The translations under genes and the position numbers were made by a program. Source: Bacteroidota bacterium (GTDB lineage: Bacteria; Bacteroidota; Bacteroidia; Bacteroidales; JACABE01). From it: a DNA stretch of 64,000 nt. Location of the stretch: contig JACABE010000004.1 of the NCBI GenBank assembly GCA_013377005.1, forward strand, positions 1 through 64,000, given 5' to 3'. The stretch's first letter is position 1, and every line of letters starts with the position of its first letter. The notes beneath the pieces are model-generated. The model saw only the letters and a program-made list of their open reading frames with translations, searched no databases and was not told the DNA's origin. Below, one piece after another: positions 23,875 to 34,905 of this stretch.

Positions 23875-24948
23875 ATGACAAGAAATTTCGATAAAGACTA
23901 TAAAATTAAATTAGGAATTACGCAGGGTGATGTGAATGGTATCGGCTATGAAATTATTATTAAAGCATTGGCTGATCAACGACTGTTAGAACTATGCACA
24001 CCCATTATTTACGGCTCTTCTAAAGTCGCATCTTTCTACAAAAAAATGCTGAACTATAATGACTTCAATTTGAATCTAGTAAAAAATGCTGAAACAGCTG
24101 TTAATAAACGTGCCAATATTGTTAATGTTAATAACGACGAAATCAAAATTGAGTTGGGACAATCAACAGAATTAGCAGGAGTTTTGGCTGCACAAGCATT
24201 AGATATGGCAGTTGAAGACCTTAAAAAAGAACATATTGATGTGTTGGTTACAGCACCCATCAATAAAAGCAACATTCAATCCAGAACCTTTAATTTTCCC
24301 GGACATACTGAATACTTGGCAAATAAATTTAATGTTGCCAATGATTTAATGATTATGGTGAGCAATAATATACGCATTGGTGTGGTAACAGGGCATATTC
24401 CTCTAAAAGATGTTGCAAGCAAACTAAGTATCGATTTGATTATGAGCAAAATTAGAATTATGAATCAATCATTAATCCAAGATTTTGCCATTACGAAACC
24501 CAGAATTGCAGTTCTTGCATTAAATCCTCATGCTAGCGATAATGGTTTATTAGGAAAAGAAGAGCACGATATCATTATTCCAGCCGTTAAAAAAGCCATG
24601 GATGAAAGGATATTAGCATTTGGACCTTATCCCGCTGATGGTTTTTTTGGTTCCGAAAACCTTAACAACTTTGATGGTATTATTGCCATGTATCACGATC
24701 AGGGTTTGATTCCATTTAAACTAATGTCGTTTAAAGAAGGTGTTAATTTTACAGCCGGATTGCCAATAGTCAGAACTTCTCCGGCTCATGGTACTGCATA
24801 CGAAATAGCTGGTAAAAATGAAGCTTCTCCCGAATCTTTACGTCAGGCAATCTATTTAGCTTGTGATATTTTTAAAAATCGATTGATGCATCAGGAACTT
24901 ATTAAAAATCCATTAAAAATAAGTAATAATACCGGAAGGGAAAATTAA
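23875..24948 (+). CDS. pdxA: 4-hydroxythreonine-4-phosphate dehydrogenase
   Basis: This 357-residue NAD-dependent enzyme of the DXP-dependent pyridoxal phosphate pathway oxidises 4-phosphohydroxy-L-threonine. Family motifs: IKLGITQGDVNGIGYEII at the N-terminus, TAPINKSNIQ, the metal-site histidine in FPGHTEYLA, ALNPHASDNGLLGKEE, and MYHDQGLIPFKLMSF with the third metal ligand. The C-terminal RTSPAHGTAYEIAGKNEASPESLRQAI is canonical. PLP made by this pathway is the cofactor of the alanine racemase encoded 90 bp downstream and of the class IV aminotransferase at 38 kb, though a shared operon is not established. Confidence 0.96.
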   Translation: MTRNFDKDYKIKLGITQGDVNGIGYEIIIKALADQRLLELCTPIIYGSSKVASFYKKMLNYNDFNLNLVKNAETAVNKRANIVNVNNDEIKIELGQSTELAGVLAAQALDMAVEDLKKEHIDVLVTAPINKSNIQSRTFNFPGHTEYLANKFNVANDLMIMVSNNIRIGVVTGHIPLKDVASKLSIDLIMSKIRIMNQSLIQDFAITKPRIAVLALNPHASDNGLLGKEEHDIIIPAVKKAMDERILAFGPYPADGFFGSENLNNFDGIIAMYHDQGLIPFKLMSFKEGVNFTAGLPIVRTSPAHGTAYEIAGKNEASPESLRQAIYLACDIFKNRLMHQELIKNPLKISNNTGREN

Positions 24949-25037
24949 AAGTATACAAGCATTAAAGTTATAAAACACTAATAATCTATGTTTAATAAAC
25001 TTTACTTGGATTATTTTTTTCTAATTTAAAATTAAAT

Positions 25038-27536
25038 ATGTCAATTAATAAAGAAGGATTTCTTCTTACAGAAATTGCAAAAATATGCAAAGGTGAACTT
25101 ATTGGAAACCTTAATAATGATTCTATAATCAATGATTTATTAACCGATAGCAGAAAAATTACATCTTTAGATAATTGCTTGTTTTTTGCATTAATCAGCA
25201 AACGAAATGATGGACATAAATATATCTCTGATCTTTATCAAAAAGGAATACGAAATTTTGTAATTTCAATTTTACCCGACGACATATCTTTATATGCCAA
25301 TGCAAGTTTTATTTTAGTTAAAAACACACTTAAAGCATTACAAATATTAGCTGCATATCGTCGTAAAACAATTGATATCCCTGTAATAGGAATAACAGGA
25401 AGTAATGGAAAAACGATTGTAAAAGAATGGCTTTATCAATTATTATGTGATGATACAAAAATCGTAAAAAATCCAAAAAGCTATAATTCACAAATTGGTG
25501 TGCCACTAAGCGTTTGGCAAATGAAACCTGAACATGAATTAGCAATTTTTGAAGCAGGTATTTCCGAACCCGATGAAATGGACAAATTACAAACTATTAT
25601 TCAGCCAACAATCGGAATTTTCACCAACATTGGTCATGCTCATGATGAAAATTTTATTCACAGTGCACAAAAAATTGCAGAAAAACTAAAATTATTCACC
25701 AAAGTTAAAATGTTGATTTACTGCGTTGATTATTTGGAAATCAAAGAGCTTATATTAAAGTCGGAAATGTTGAGAAATATTCCTTCTTTTTCATGGAGTA
25801 GAAAAGCTACCGCTAATTTAAGTATTCAGCATGTCGAAAAAAACAGTAAAAAAAGTACAATTACGGCTATATATCAGGAAAAACTTATTGCCATTGATAT
25901 TCCTTTTATGGATGAAGCTTCTATAGAAAATGCCATTCACTGTTGGGCTGTTTTGTTATATTTGAACTATTCAAATGATATTATATCACAACGGATGAAA
26001 CTGTTACATCCAATTGCCATGCGATTGGAATTAAAAGAAGGGATTAATAACTGCTCTATTATCAACGACAGCTATAGTTCTGATATCAATTCTTTGAGCA
26101 TAGCTATAGATTTTTTAAACCAACAACAACAACACAAGAAAAAAACAATTATTTTATCGGATATTCTTCAGAGTGGTCGCGAAGACAAGGATTTATATAG
26201 CGAAATTGCTGATTTGCTTCAAAAGAAAGATGTTTCTCGGTTAATTGGAATAGGGAATGCTATTAGCAAACAAGCCGATAAATTTAAAATAGAAAAAGTA
26301 TTTTACACTTCCACCGATGAGTTTCTAAGAGACTTTTTATTCTCTAACTTTAACAATGAAACAATCCTTTTAAAAGGAGCAAGAATATTTGAATTTGAGA
26401 AAATTAGTCAGGTACTGCAACAGAAAGCACATGAAACAGTATTGGAAATTAATTTGAATGCCATTGTTCATAATTTGAATTATTACCGTTCTAAAATAAA
26501 GCCAGAAACCAAATTAATGGCAATGGTTAAAGCATTTTCTTATGGAAGTGGTAGTTTTGAAATTGCCAATACATTACAGTTTCATCATGTTGATTATTTA
26601 GCAGTTGCTTATGCTGACGAAGGTGTTGAATTGCGAAAAGCCGGCATAACTTTGCCAATAATGGTAATGAATCCCGATGAACAAAGTTTTGACACTATTT
26701 TAAAATATAATTTAGAACCGGAAATTTATAGTCTAAGAGTCTATTCTCTTTTAGAAGATATTATAGAGCAACATATCTCTAACAAGCAACAAATTGTAAA
26801 TATCCATATCAAATTAGACACAGGGATGCATCGTTTGGGTTTTGAAAAAAATGATTTATCAGAATTAATAAATAGAATTAACAAAAATCCACAAATTTAT
26901 GTTCAGTCAACTTTCTCACACTTAGCTACTGCCGAAAACAATATTTTTGATGATTTTACAAATCTGCAAATCAGTATGTTTACTGAAATGAGTAAAACAA
27001 TAATTGATGGAATTGGATATCCTGTTATACGCCATATTTTAAACTCTGCAGGAATTGTTCGTTTCACAAATGCTCAATTTGAAATGGCACGTTTAGGTAT
27101 TGGTTTATATGGAATTGCATCTGTAGGTTTTGAACAAAAAGAATTGCAAAACGTAGGTACTCTCAAAACAATTATCTCTCAAATAAAAACAATACAAAAA
27201 AATGATTCAATAGGTTATGGACGAGGATGGATAGCTCATCAGGAAATGAGTATTGCTATTATCCCTATTGGTTATGCAGATGGGTTGAACAGAAAATTGG
27301 GCAACGGAAAAGGAAAAGTGTTGATTAATAATAAATTTGCTCCGATTATTGGTAATATTTGTATGGATATGTGTATGCTTGATATTACAAATATAGCAGC
27401 CAAAGAAAATGATGAAGTAATTATATTTGGAGAACAATACGCAATTACCAATCTTGCAGAAACCATAGAAACTATACCTTACGAAATATTGACCAGTATT
27501 TCGAGAAGAGTAAAAAGAGTTTATTTTCAAGAATAG
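25038..27536 (+). CDS. MurF-alanine racemase fusion
   Basis: This 832-residue bifunctional cytosolic enzyme serves peptidoglycan synthesis. Residues 1 to about 450 form a Mur ligase of MurF type (adds D-Ala-D-Ala to the UDP-MurNAc tripeptide), with ATP loop [41 protein letters not shown] and the C-terminal-domain motif [11 protein letters not shown]. Residues about 455-832 form a PLP-dependent alanine racemase, with [13 protein letters not shown], catalytic Lys498 in [25 protein letters not shown], and the [15 protein letters not shown] / [13 protein letters not shown] blocks. The fusion couples D-Ala supply to its use and is known in Bacteroidota. A GT2 gene follows after 23 bp and begins a compact gene run. 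Confidence 0.95.
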   Translation: MSINKEGFLLTEIAKICKGELIGNLNNDSIINDLLTDSRKITSLDNCLFFALISKRNDGHKYISDLYQKGIRNFVISILPDDISLYANASFILVKNTLKALQILAAYRRKTIDIPVIGITGSNGKTIVKEWLYQLLCDDTKIVKNPKSYNSQIGVPLSVWQMKPEHELAIFEAGISEPDEMDKLQTIIQPTIGIFTNIGHAHDENFIHSAQKIAEKLKLFTKVKMLIYCVDYLEIKELILKSEMLRNIPSFSWSRKATANLSIQHVEKNSKKSTITAIYQEKLIAIDIPFMDEASIENAIHCWAVLLYLNYSNDIISQRMKLLHPIAMRLELKEGINNCSIINDSYSSDINSLSIAIDFLNQQQQHKKKTIILSDILQSGREDKDLYSEIADLLQKKDVSRLIGIGNAISKQADKFKIEKVFYTSTDEFLRDFLFSNFNNETILLKGARIFEFEKISQVLQQKAHETVLEINLNAIVHNLNYYRSKIKPETKLMAMVKAFSYGSGSFEIANTLQFHHVDYLAVAYADEGVELRKAGITLPIMVMNPDEQSFDTILKYNLEPEIYSLRVYSLLEDIIEQHISNKQQIVNIHIKLDTGMHRLGFEKNDLSELINRINKNPQIYVQSTFSHLATAENNIFDDFTNLQISMFTEMSKTIIDGIGYPVIRHILNSAGIVRFTNAQFEMARLGIGLYGIASVGFEQKELQNVGTLKTIISQIKTIQKNDSIGYGRGWIAHQEMSIAIIPIGYADGLNRKLGNGKGKVLINNKFAPIIGNICMDMCMLDITNIAAKENDEVIIFGEQYAITNLAETIETIPYEILTSISRRVKRVYFQE

Positions 27537-27559
27537 TAATAACTAATAAATTTACAGCA

Positions 27560-28285
27560 ATGAAACTTAGCATTTTAATTCCTGCCTATAATGAAGCTAA
27601 AACTATTCATTTAATTCTGGATAAAGTTATTAATACAGAATTGATTAGCAACACTCAGAAAGAAGTTATTATTGTTAACGATTGCTCAAAAGACAACACT
27701 CAGGAGGTAATTGAAAATTATATTGATACACATAATGACATTGATATTAAGTTATATAATCAAGATGTAAACAAAGGGAAGGGTGCTGCAATTCATAAAG
27801 GAATTGAAATATCAACAGGAAATTTTATAATCATACAAGATGCGGATTTAGAATATGACCCAGCTGAATATAATTTATTACTAAAACCAATAATTGACGG
27901 TTTTGCTGATGTTGTTTATGGATCTCGTTTTATGGGAGGAAATCCACATAGAATTCTGTTTTTTTGGCATACTATTGGAAATAAATTTCTTACAATGCTT
28001 TCAAATATGTTCACCAACCTGAATCTAACTGATATGGAAACTTGTTATAAACTCTTTCGTTCTGATATTATCAAACAAATTCATTTTAAAGAAAACCGTT
28101 TTGGATTTGAACCAGAAGTAACCACAAAAATATCAAGGTTTCCGAAGATAAGAATTTATGAAGTTGGTATTTCTTACTATGGAAGAACTTACGAAGAAGG
28201 TAAAAAAATCAATGCAAAAGACGGATTCAGAGCTATCTGGTGTATATTAAAGTATAATGTTTGGGATAGGAAATTTTTAAAATAA
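27560..28285 (+). CDS. Family 2 glycosyltransferase, polyprenyl-phosphate sugar synthase-like
   Basis: This 241-residue GT-A fold enzyme has the start [14 protein letters not shown], nucleotide site VNDCSKDN, and metal motif [10 protein letters not shown] (DAD). The acceptor region VYGSRFMGG is followed by the DPM1-type signature [14 protein letters not shown] and [11 protein letters not shown]. This set is typical of dolichol/undecaprenyl-phosphate mannose or glucose synthases. No C-terminal membrane helices are present, so it is probably peripheral. It lies 23 bp after murF-alr and 13 bp before the GH-like lipoprotein, suggesting one operon. A second, more diverged homologue is at 31385. 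Confidence 0.88.
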   Translation: MKLSILIPAYNEAKTIHLILDKVINTELISNTQKEVIIVNDCSKDNTQEVIENYIDTHNDIDIKLYNQDVNKGKGAAIHKGIEISTGNFIIIQDADLEYDPAEYNLLLKPIIDGFADVVYGSRFMGGNPHRILFFWHTIGNKFLTMLSNMFTNLNLTDMETCYKLFRSDIIKQIHFKENRFGFEPEVTTKISRFPKIRIYEVGISYYGRTYEEGKKINAKDGFRAIWCILKYNVWDRKFLK

Positions 28286-28298
28286 AACTACAAAACTA

Positions 28299-29933
28299 AT
28301 GGTTATTCAATTTTTTAATAGCTTAAAATCTATTAATTGGAATTTATTATTGTTACCAATTATTTTTCTTATTTCTTGTAATTCAGACATATACAAAAAG
28401 AAGGATTTATCAAAAACTGATTTTGTATATTTGGAAGGAAAACATTTTAAAATTAAAGATAAAACTTTTTTCCCTATCATGCTAAACTACGTAGTATGCT
28501 TTAGAAATATTGAAAATGAATACTTATTATCACCAATAAAGGAATATGAAAATCCTGAAATATTTGAAACTAATACTAAAGATAGTTTGGAAACACAAAT
28601 CAGGGGGCATTTACAATTAATTAAAGAGATGGGATTTAACTCAATACGACTTGTTTTTGACCGTGTAAGTTGTGATAATTTAAAATATTATTATAGTGCT
28701 GATAATCAAGATTTATACCTAAAAAAAGATTTTGAAAGTATTTTTTCAGGATTAGAAAAATTTTTAAAGATTGTTGCTGAGTATGATATTAAAGTTATGT
28801 TACTCATAAAAGCACCTATAGAAAATATTGATTTAGAAAAATTTACGGAACGATTATTACATAAATTCCAAAACAATGCTTGTATTTTTGCTTATGATTT
28901 TTTTAATGAACCTTTATATTTCGATAATGCCGACAAAATCCCCGATAAAATGTTTCGAGAGAAAAATGATGCTTTCAAAATTGTAAAAAAATGGAAAAAA
29001 ATGATGACTGAGTATGCACCTAATCAATTATTCACCATTGGTTTTTCGGAACCAATAGAGGTTTTTGAATGGGATCCGTCGATTTTACCAGTAGATTTTA
29101 TTGCTTTTCATACTTATCATCCCTTACGTGTTCCTAACGAAATTTATTGGTACAGCAAATATACAAACAAGCCTTGGATGATAGGCGAAACTGCATTACC
29201 TGCTGATGGAGATTCTATTTCCTATGACGAGCAAAGACAATTTATGAAAGAAGTTTATAAAAGAGTTATTGATTGTGGAGGAAGCGGATTGGCTTGGTGG
29301 CAATTTCAGGATATGATTGCTGGCAATATGGAAGCAAAATATACTGGAATTATTGATCATAAAGGTTCTACAAAAACAAAGGACGGCAAATATACCATAT
29401 TGGGTTCAATTAAGCCAGCTGCAAAAGAAATAGCCGGCTTTAAGAAATATAAAGCTAAGCCGGCAACTCGTATGGCTAATTATTATAATATGTTAGGATA
29501 TAATAATTTTGTACTTTGTGGTAAAATTATAAATAGTTTAAATGACAAACCTATAGAAGGAGCTGTAATCAGAGGATGGAATGAAAATTGGTCAGTTGGG
29601 ATGAATACTTTTACTAATGAAAAAGGGCAATTTACATTATATAGCAATGATATTTGCGTGCATTTCGAAATTTCTGCTCCTGGCATGTCGAGAAAGACAT
29701 TAAATTTAACAGTAGATTATTACCCTACTTATAATCATAATATTAAACTTAAAGATATTCCAAATAAAGAGTTAGAATATCATCAGATTTCATATAAATC
29801 TTTTTTAAAAGTTCATAATTTTTCAGTTGATACAAATAATAATGATTCATTTATTTTTAAGTTTGATTCAACTTTATTCAATAAATCATATTTTCAGGGT
29901 AGATTGGGAATAATAAGACTGGAAAAACTTTAA
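28299..29933 (+). CDS. Glycoside hydrolase-like (GH5-type) lipoprotein
   Basis: This 544-residue lipoprotein has a hydrophobic signal ending in the lipobox FLISC followed by NSD. Residues about 45-370 look like a cellulase-type TIM barrel: MGFNSIRLVFDR on an early strand, a probable acid/base Glu204 in FFNEPLYF, IAFHTYHPL, a probable nucleophile Glu297 in MIGETALP, and SGLAWWQFQDM. Residues about 405-475 resemble a carboxypeptidase-regulatory/CarboxypepD_reg beta domain (CGKIINSLNDKPIEGAVIRGW ... NEKGQFTLYS). Substrate is unknown; mannan- or glucan-like beta-linkages are typical of clan A. Flanking GT2 and GT-C-like genes suggest trimming of a self-made surface glycan rather than foraging. 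It starts 13 bp after the GT2 stop. Confidence 0.78.
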   Translation: MVIQFFNSLKSINWNLLLLPIIFLISCNSDIYKKKDLSKTDFVYLEGKHFKIKDKTFFPIMLNYVVCFRNIENEYLLSPIKEYENPEIFETNTKDSLETQIRGHLQLIKEMGFNSIRLVFDRVSCDNLKYYYSADNQDLYLKKDFESIFSGLEKFLKIVAEYDIKVMLLIKAPIENIDLEKFTERLLHKFQNNACIFAYDFFNEPLYFDNADKIPDKMFREKNDAFKIVKKWKKMMTEYAPNQLFTIGFSEPIEVFEWDPSILPVDFIAFHTYHPLRVPNEIYWYSKYTNKPWMIGETALPADGDSISYDEQRQFMKEVYKRVIDCGGSGLAWWQFQDMIAGNMEAKYTGIIDHKGSTKTKDGKYTILGSIKPAAKEIAGFKKYKAKPATRMANYYNMLGYNNFVLCGKIINSLNDKPIEGAVIRGWNENWSVGMNTFTNEKGQFTLYSNDICVHFEISAPGMSRKTLNLTVDYYPTYNHNIKLKDIPNKELEYHQISYKSFLKVHNFSVDTNNNDSFIFKFDSTLFNKSYFQGRLGIIRLEKL

Positions 29934-29960
29934 TTATTACGATTAAAAAGCAACAAAAAA

Positions 29961-31337
29961 ATGAATTTTTATCAAGACATATTAAATAAGCTCAAATCTC
30001 ATGTATTTTATATATTAATTACTATTTATCTCATTCAAACCATAGTTTTTACTTATGAAAGAATGCTCAATACGGATTGCTCCTTGCAATTATTTAATAT
30101 TGTTAATTCAAAGAATTTCTTCTTTCAGGAAAACAGATTTGGAGTTTGGTTGTCACAAATCCCATTGTTAACGGCTGTTTATTTTAAAATTCCACTCAAG
30201 TTTTTAATATATATTTATTCTGTGAGCTTTCCGCTATTTTATTTATTAACTATTTGGATTAATGATAGAATTTTTAAAAGCAAAGAAGCTGCTTTAGCAA
30301 CAATATTATCATTGATTTTGGGTGTTGCTTTTACTTTTTTTCATTCAATTACTGAAACACATCAATTACTGGCTGTTAGCTGTTTGTTATTTGGTTTACT
30401 TCAAGCCAAAGAAAAACTTTCAAGTTATTGGTTTCATATAATGTTTTATTTACTTGTAGTTTGGTGTATGTTTATCCACCCTAACGCTATTTTTACAGTA
30501 TTTTTTGTAGTTGGGATAAGTTTTTTGCAAAGAAAAATCAACAATTTCGAAACAATTTTAGCTTTATTTATTAGCTTTCTTTTTATTATCATTAAACTTT
30601 ATCTGACCAGTAAAAACAGTTATGATGCCCGACAGTATGATGCTTTATTAAATTTTAAACAAAACCTTCCTCATTTCTTTTCCCTTTATGCATTCCGTTA
30701 TTTGATAACAAAATATACTTCAACATATCTTGCAGGGTTTTTGATAATTTTAATAGTTTGGTTAAGATATAAAGGTTTAAAGGAATTATTATTTACTTCA
30801 TTTTGCTTTGTGGGATTTACCTTGCTAACAATATTAACTTTCGCTGCTGGCGATTGTGATGCTATTATGGAAAAATCATATATGCCTGGTTTTTTTATGT
30901 TCATAATTTTGTTTAGTCAGTTATATTATCAAAAAAAATCTAACTATTTCTTAATAACATTGATATTAGCTTTCTTTTCATTTTACCAAATATCACAGGC
31001 AAGTAAGCCTTATACTAAAAGATTGAATTTGCTTATAAAAATTGTAAAAGAAAATCCTGATAAACCCAAGTTGATAGCCAGTTTTTCTGATTTTGATGAA
31101 AATGTAAGCCGATTTAACAATTGGGCTACAAGCATGGATGTTTTAATTTTAACTACTTGTAAAAACAGCAGTTCAAAAACGATTTTGATGGTGGATTATA
31201 AACAGAATTATGCCAAAGATACAACAAATTCTAAAGTCTTTTTATACTTACCATGGAATCCATATGAAATTGACAAACTCAATAAGAATTATTTTAAATT
31301 ACCTGAAGTTCATTATAAATTATATCAAGAAGAATAA
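29961..31337 (+). CDS. Polytopic membrane protein, possible GT-C-type
   Basis: This 458-residue inner-membrane protein of unknown function has about 9-10 hydrophobic helices (roughly 12-365) and a soluble, presumably periplasmic, tail (about 365-458). The first loop carries MLNTDCSLQLFNIVNS, an acidic residue soon after helix 1 as in many GT-C glycosyltransferases, but no family signature is decisive. It sits between two GT2 genes and after a GH-like lipoprotein in a same-strand run with short gaps (27 and 47 bp). The suggested role is transfer or modification of a lipid-linked sugar; this is inference. Confidence 0.6.
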   Translation: MNFYQDILNKLKSHVFYILITIYLIQTIVFTYERMLNTDCSLQLFNIVNSKNFFFQENRFGVWLSQIPLLTAVYFKIPLKFLIYIYSVSFPLFYLLTIWINDRIFKSKEAALATILSLILGVAFTFFHSITETHQLLAVSCLLFGLLQAKEKLSSYWFHIMFYLLVVWCMFIHPNAIFTVFFVVGISFLQRKINNFETILALFISFLFIIIKLYLTSKNSYDARQYDALLNFKQNLPHFFSLYAFRYLITKYTSTYLAGFLIILIVWLRYKGLKELLFTSFCFVGFTLLTILTFAAGDCDAIMEKSYMPGFFMFIILFSQLYYQKKSNYFLITLILAFFSFYQISQASKPYTKRLNLLIKIVKENPDKPKLIASFSDFDENVSRFNNWATSMDVLILTTCKNSSSKTILMVDYKQNYAKDTTNSKVFLYLPWNPYEIDKLNKNYFKLPEVHYKLYQEE

Positions 31338-31384
31338 AAATGAAATATTTTAAATGTTAATTTTACTGTCAAAAAATAAATTAT

Positions 31385-32125
31385 ATGTTTAATCAGAAAA
31401 AGATAGTGGTAGTTTTACCAGCTTACAATGCAGCTAAAACACTCGAAATTACTTATAATGAGATACCTATGGATATTGTGGATGAAGTTATTCTGGTGGA
31501 TGATTTCAGTAAGGACAATACAGTAGAAGTGGCAAAAAGAATAGGAATCAAACACATTATTTTACATGATGAAAACAAGGGCTATGGTAGTAACCAAAAG
31601 TCCTGTTATAATAAGGCTTTGGAAATAGGTGCAGACGTAGTAATTATGTTGCACCCTGATTACCAATATACGCCAAAACATATTCCTGTAATGTCACATA
31701 TCATAACTTGTGGATTATATCCTGTGGTTTTAGGTTCTCGCATTTTAGGCAATGGTGCTTTAAAAGGAGGAATGCCTGTATATAAATATTTTGCAAACAG
31801 GTTATTAACGCTTTTTCAGAATTTATGTAGTGGTCAGAAATTATCAGAATATCATACTGGTTATAGGGCTTTTTCGCGTGAAGTACTTGAATCTATCAAT
31901 TATAATAATAATTCTGATGATTTTGTTTTTGATAACCAAATGCTTTCGCAAATAATAATGGCAAATTTTGAAATAGCCGAAGTAACTACACCTACCAAAT
32001 ATTTTAAAGAAGCTTCAAGTATTAATTTTAAAAGAAGTGTTAAATATGGGTTTGGAGTTACTTCAACAAGTTTGATTCATTTATTTCATAGAATAGGATT
32101 AATAAAATCAAATTTATATAAATAA
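31385..32125 (+). CDS. Family 2 glycosyltransferase (DPM1-like)
   Basis: This 246-residue cytosolic GT-A protein shows KIVVVLPAYNAAKTLE, VDDFSKDNT, NKGYGSNQKSCYNKAL, and HPDYQYTPKHI, where the usual DAD/DADLQ motif is altered to HPD. VLGSRILGNGALKGG and YHTGYRAFSREVL match a subfamily of polyprenyl-phosphate glycosyltransferases common in surface polysaccharide clusters. It ends the plus-strand gene run that starts at murF-alr. The HPDYQY variation is normal for that subfamily as I recall it, so activity is not excluded. Confidence 0.85.
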   Translation: MFNQKKIVVVLPAYNAAKTLEITYNEIPMDIVDEVILVDDFSKDNTVEVAKRIGIKHIILHDENKGYGSNQKSCYNKALEIGADVVIMLHPDYQYTPKHIPVMSHIITCGLYPVVLGSRILGNGALKGGMPVYKYFANRLLTLFQNLCSGQKLSEYHTGYRAFSREVLESINYNNNSDDFVFDNQMLSQIIMANFEIAEVTTPTKYFKEASSINFKRSVKYGFGVTSTSLIHLFHRIGLIKSNLYK

Positions 32126-32544
32126 TCGCAAATATTTATAAGTTTGATTCATTCTCATTTATAATTTAAAGATAATAGATAAAATTAATTATGATATTTT
32201 TAAACAAAATTCGTATTCATCTTGTCAAATTTGTATAAAGATTTATACTTATTCGTATTAGCCAGTTTTATTTCATTCCTGAAAACATTATAATAATAAT
32301 TAGTAGAGATTCATTTTCTACAGGCATGTATAAGTCAGTCAAAATTTATAATTCTCTGTAATATTTAATTGGTTCAAAAATTTACTTTATTCCCATTATT
32401 TCCCTTGTTGAATCAGTTGTCCTGTTTAAACTAAAAAAAAGCCAAAACAATACTATTGCTTTTTGAAAAAATAATTCATAACTAATTGTTTGTAGAAATT
32501 AATTGAATAAAAATATCTATATTCTATTATTTTATTTGTATTTG
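32126..32544. other. Intergenic region between convergent genes
   Basis: This 419-bp AT-rich gap lies between convergent genes. It contains a weak hairpin (AAAAAGC 32436-32442 with GCTTTTT 32458-32464) that could terminate either side. I see no ORF, RNA gene or repeat. Confidence 0.5.
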
Positions 32545-34863
32545 CTATTTTAAAAAAATTTCATGATTATTGTAGAATAGTATGTTTTTTTGTTTGTTTA
32601 AACTATAAACATCTACACCTTCTTCTACAATTAAGAGATCATCTGCAAATAAAGCTTTTTTAGAACTATCTTTCCCTTTAGTTACAATAGAAATCTTATT
32701 TTTTGACTTTTCAACTGCAAATACAGTTTCAACAAGAGACCAATTGCCATAGATTACTTCGCTTTGGATTGGGAAACAGGTAGTTGATTTCCACGTATTT
32801 CTTTCTTCATCATACTCTTCGATTATAAATTTTAAATAATCATTTAATGCATCTTGAAAACCATTAAACATCCACATACTAATATGATATTTTTTCCCTT
32901 CCTTAAATGTATATGGTGGAAATTCTGCAAAAGTGTTTTTCCCTTTTTTTATTGATTGAAAACCGCCTTTCCCTCGAAATGGCTTATCAGATTTTAAATT
33001 TTCAAATCCATTATAATAAAAGAATGAAGAATCGCTGGATAGATAAAATTGGTTTTTCTTAAATAAAGTTGACTGTATCTGTTTATATTTTTCATAAATA
33101 TTGAAAGCATTATTTTTAAATAAATCTTCTTTAGCAAGAATATACAATGATATCTCATCACTTTGATAAATTGGTTTACATTTAAAAAAAATATCTTTTT
33201 CATAATTTGAAATTTCATCTTTAGTTCGAATTACTAAAAATGGTTTGTTACTTGGTAAATCTTTTAAGATTTCTTTTTTATAAAAATTGGGCGAAACAAT
33301 TTGTATAATATTTTTACTTTCTTGAATAGATATTCTTGTTAAGTTTGCGCATACAATCGGGATTCCTGTATGGTATGATATATAAATTGATGCACGTGCT
33401 GTTTCTTCATTTATGTGTCGTGAAAAGTTTTCAGAACCTTGATAATAAAAAGGCAAACTTATTATTGCTTGATATTCTTTTAAATTCACACTATTTATTG
33501 CAGCTTTATACGAATCAGACAAAAATTCTTTTTTAAATAAATTTTTTGATATAACAATATTGCTTGAAACATCCATATGATAAGGTATTCCTTCAACAAT
33601 ATTCGATAAACCAACCGTAATACAAAGTAATAATATAAATATTTTCTTTCGCTTAGTATTTGATTTTAAATAGATTTCTTGCATAACATTGGCTGCAAAT
33701 ACAATGGCTACGAAATAAAAAGGCCATGTAAACCTTCCTGTTGCCCTAAATTGCTTAATAATAGGAATAAAATCAACCAAGCTTGGAATTTGCTTAAAAG
33801 GAATAGCCATTGCAAATAATAAAACAATAAATCCAGAGATTAATGATACGTTTAATAATTCCGAATTAAAAAAAGTACTTAGAACCTTTACTTTATTTCG
33901 TTTAAATAGCTTAATAATCGACAAAATAAGGATAACAGCAAAAATTATAGTAGTTGAAAAACCCACATAACCCCATGCTTCCCATTGAGTTTTTATATTT
34001 TTATCTAAAAATTCATTCATAGCAAAACTTAATGATGGGTAATGTGGTAAAAAAACATCATCAAGTTCAGCATTAAAAAGGAAAAAACCTGTTGGATTAG
34101 TGGTTCTGCCAGTATGAGTATCTGTTAAAATGGCAAACAGATAGAAAATAATTACAGGAATAAAAATAGCAAAAGCAATTCGCAGATATTGAGCAATTTC
34201 TTTTCGTTTATCTTTATCCAATTGGTATTTTACAACAATAATTGAACCTAAAAAAAACAGTATAATAATACCCAAATAAGCATGAATAAATAGCCAAAAA
34301 AGGTTGTTAAAAAACAAAATAACAGAATAAATAAACTTTCCCTTATTTTTAAAACATTTAATTATCAATAACCACGATAATGGAATTGCAATACTATATG
34401 AAAGAGCAAGATGTCCACCTAATCTGAATAATTGAGGCGCTAACAGCGTTATTCCAATACAGTACAATAAACTAAACCATCTATTTATGTTGAATTCTCT
34501 TAAAAGAAAATAGCACACAAAAAATGTTAGAAAAATAGAAAGAATCATTAAAAAATTAAGGATACCAATACTGTGGCTACTAAAAAAATCAAATTGCGAT
34601 GATAAAAACTTAAAACAAACAACTAATATCGGATGACAATCAGTATAAAGGAAGTGCTCTCCATAAGGATAATTCATACCTCCAAAATTTATATATGAAA
34701 TATCATGTTTTATGTGATAATAATAAGTAAAATAATTTTTCAGTCCATCACCACTCCCGTTAAATAAATAATTATCAGGATGAAGAATTACATTGCCATA
34801 AAAATAAAAGATAAATATTGTGCTGAATAATATTAGAAGTATAAAAGGAAAATTTTTTTTCAT
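32545..34863 (-). CDS. Large membrane protein with GT-C-like topology and periplasmic tail
   Basis: This 772-residue protein is of unrecognised function. Residues 1 to about 430 hold about 11-12 hydrophobic helices; the first periplasmic loop carries LFNGSGDGLKNYFTYYYH (Asp39), positioned as in GT-C or YfhO-like glycosyltransferases. The remaining 340 or so residues are soluble. The last part (about 620-772, with FEEGKKYHISMWM-like strands) looks like a carbohydrate-binding-type beta sandwich. It lies 42 bp downstream of another large membrane protein on the same strand. It is convergent with the GT2 operon, so both transcripts may supply one glycan pathway. Enzymatic activity is not shown by any diagnostic motif. 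Confidence 0.6.
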   Translation of the reverse strand: MKKNFPFILLILFSTIFIFYFYGNVILHPDNYLFNGSGDGLKNYFTYYYHIKHDISYINFGGMNYPYGEHFLYTDCHPILVVCFKFLSSQFDFFSSHSIGILNFLMILSIFLTFFVCYFLLREFNINRWFSLLYCIGITLLAPQLFRLGGHLALSYSIAIPLSWLLIIKCFKNKGKFIYSVILFFNNLFWLFIHAYLGIIILFFLGSIIVVKYQLDKDKRKEIAQYLRIAFAIFIPVIIFYLFAILTDTHTGRTTNPTGFFLFNAELDDVFLPHYPSLSFAMNEFLDKNIKTQWEAWGYVGFSTTIIFAVILILSIIKLFKRNKVKVLSTFFNSELLNVSLISGFIVLLFAMAIPFKQIPSLVDFIPIIKQFRATGRFTWPFYFVAIVFAANVMQEIYLKSNTKRKKIFILLLCITVGLSNIVEGIPYHMDVSSNIVISKNLFKKEFLSDSYKAAINSVNLKEYQAIISLPFYYQGSENFSRHINEETARASIYISYHTGIPIVCANLTRISIQESKNIIQIVSPNFYKKEILKDLPSNKPFLVIRTKDEISNYEKDIFFKCKPIYQSDEISLYILAKEDLFKNNAFNIYEKYKQIQSTLFKKNQFYLSSDSSFFYYNGFENLKSDKPFRGKGGFQSIKKGKNTFAEFPPYTFKEGKKYHISMWMFNGFQDALNDYLKFIIEEYDEERNTWKSTTCFPIQSEVIYGNWSLVETVFAVEKSKNKISIVTKGKDSSKKALFADDLLIVEEGVDVYSLNKQKNILFYNNHEIFLK

Positions 34864-34905
34864 TTAATTTATTATTTTATATTTTAGCTAAATAAGCACT
34901 ACTAT

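Noticed and set aside
32126-32544. Possible small gene or RNA between the two glycan gene sets
   Set aside because: Frequent stops in all frames, only a weak hairpin, and no promoter-terminator pairing that would define a transcript.
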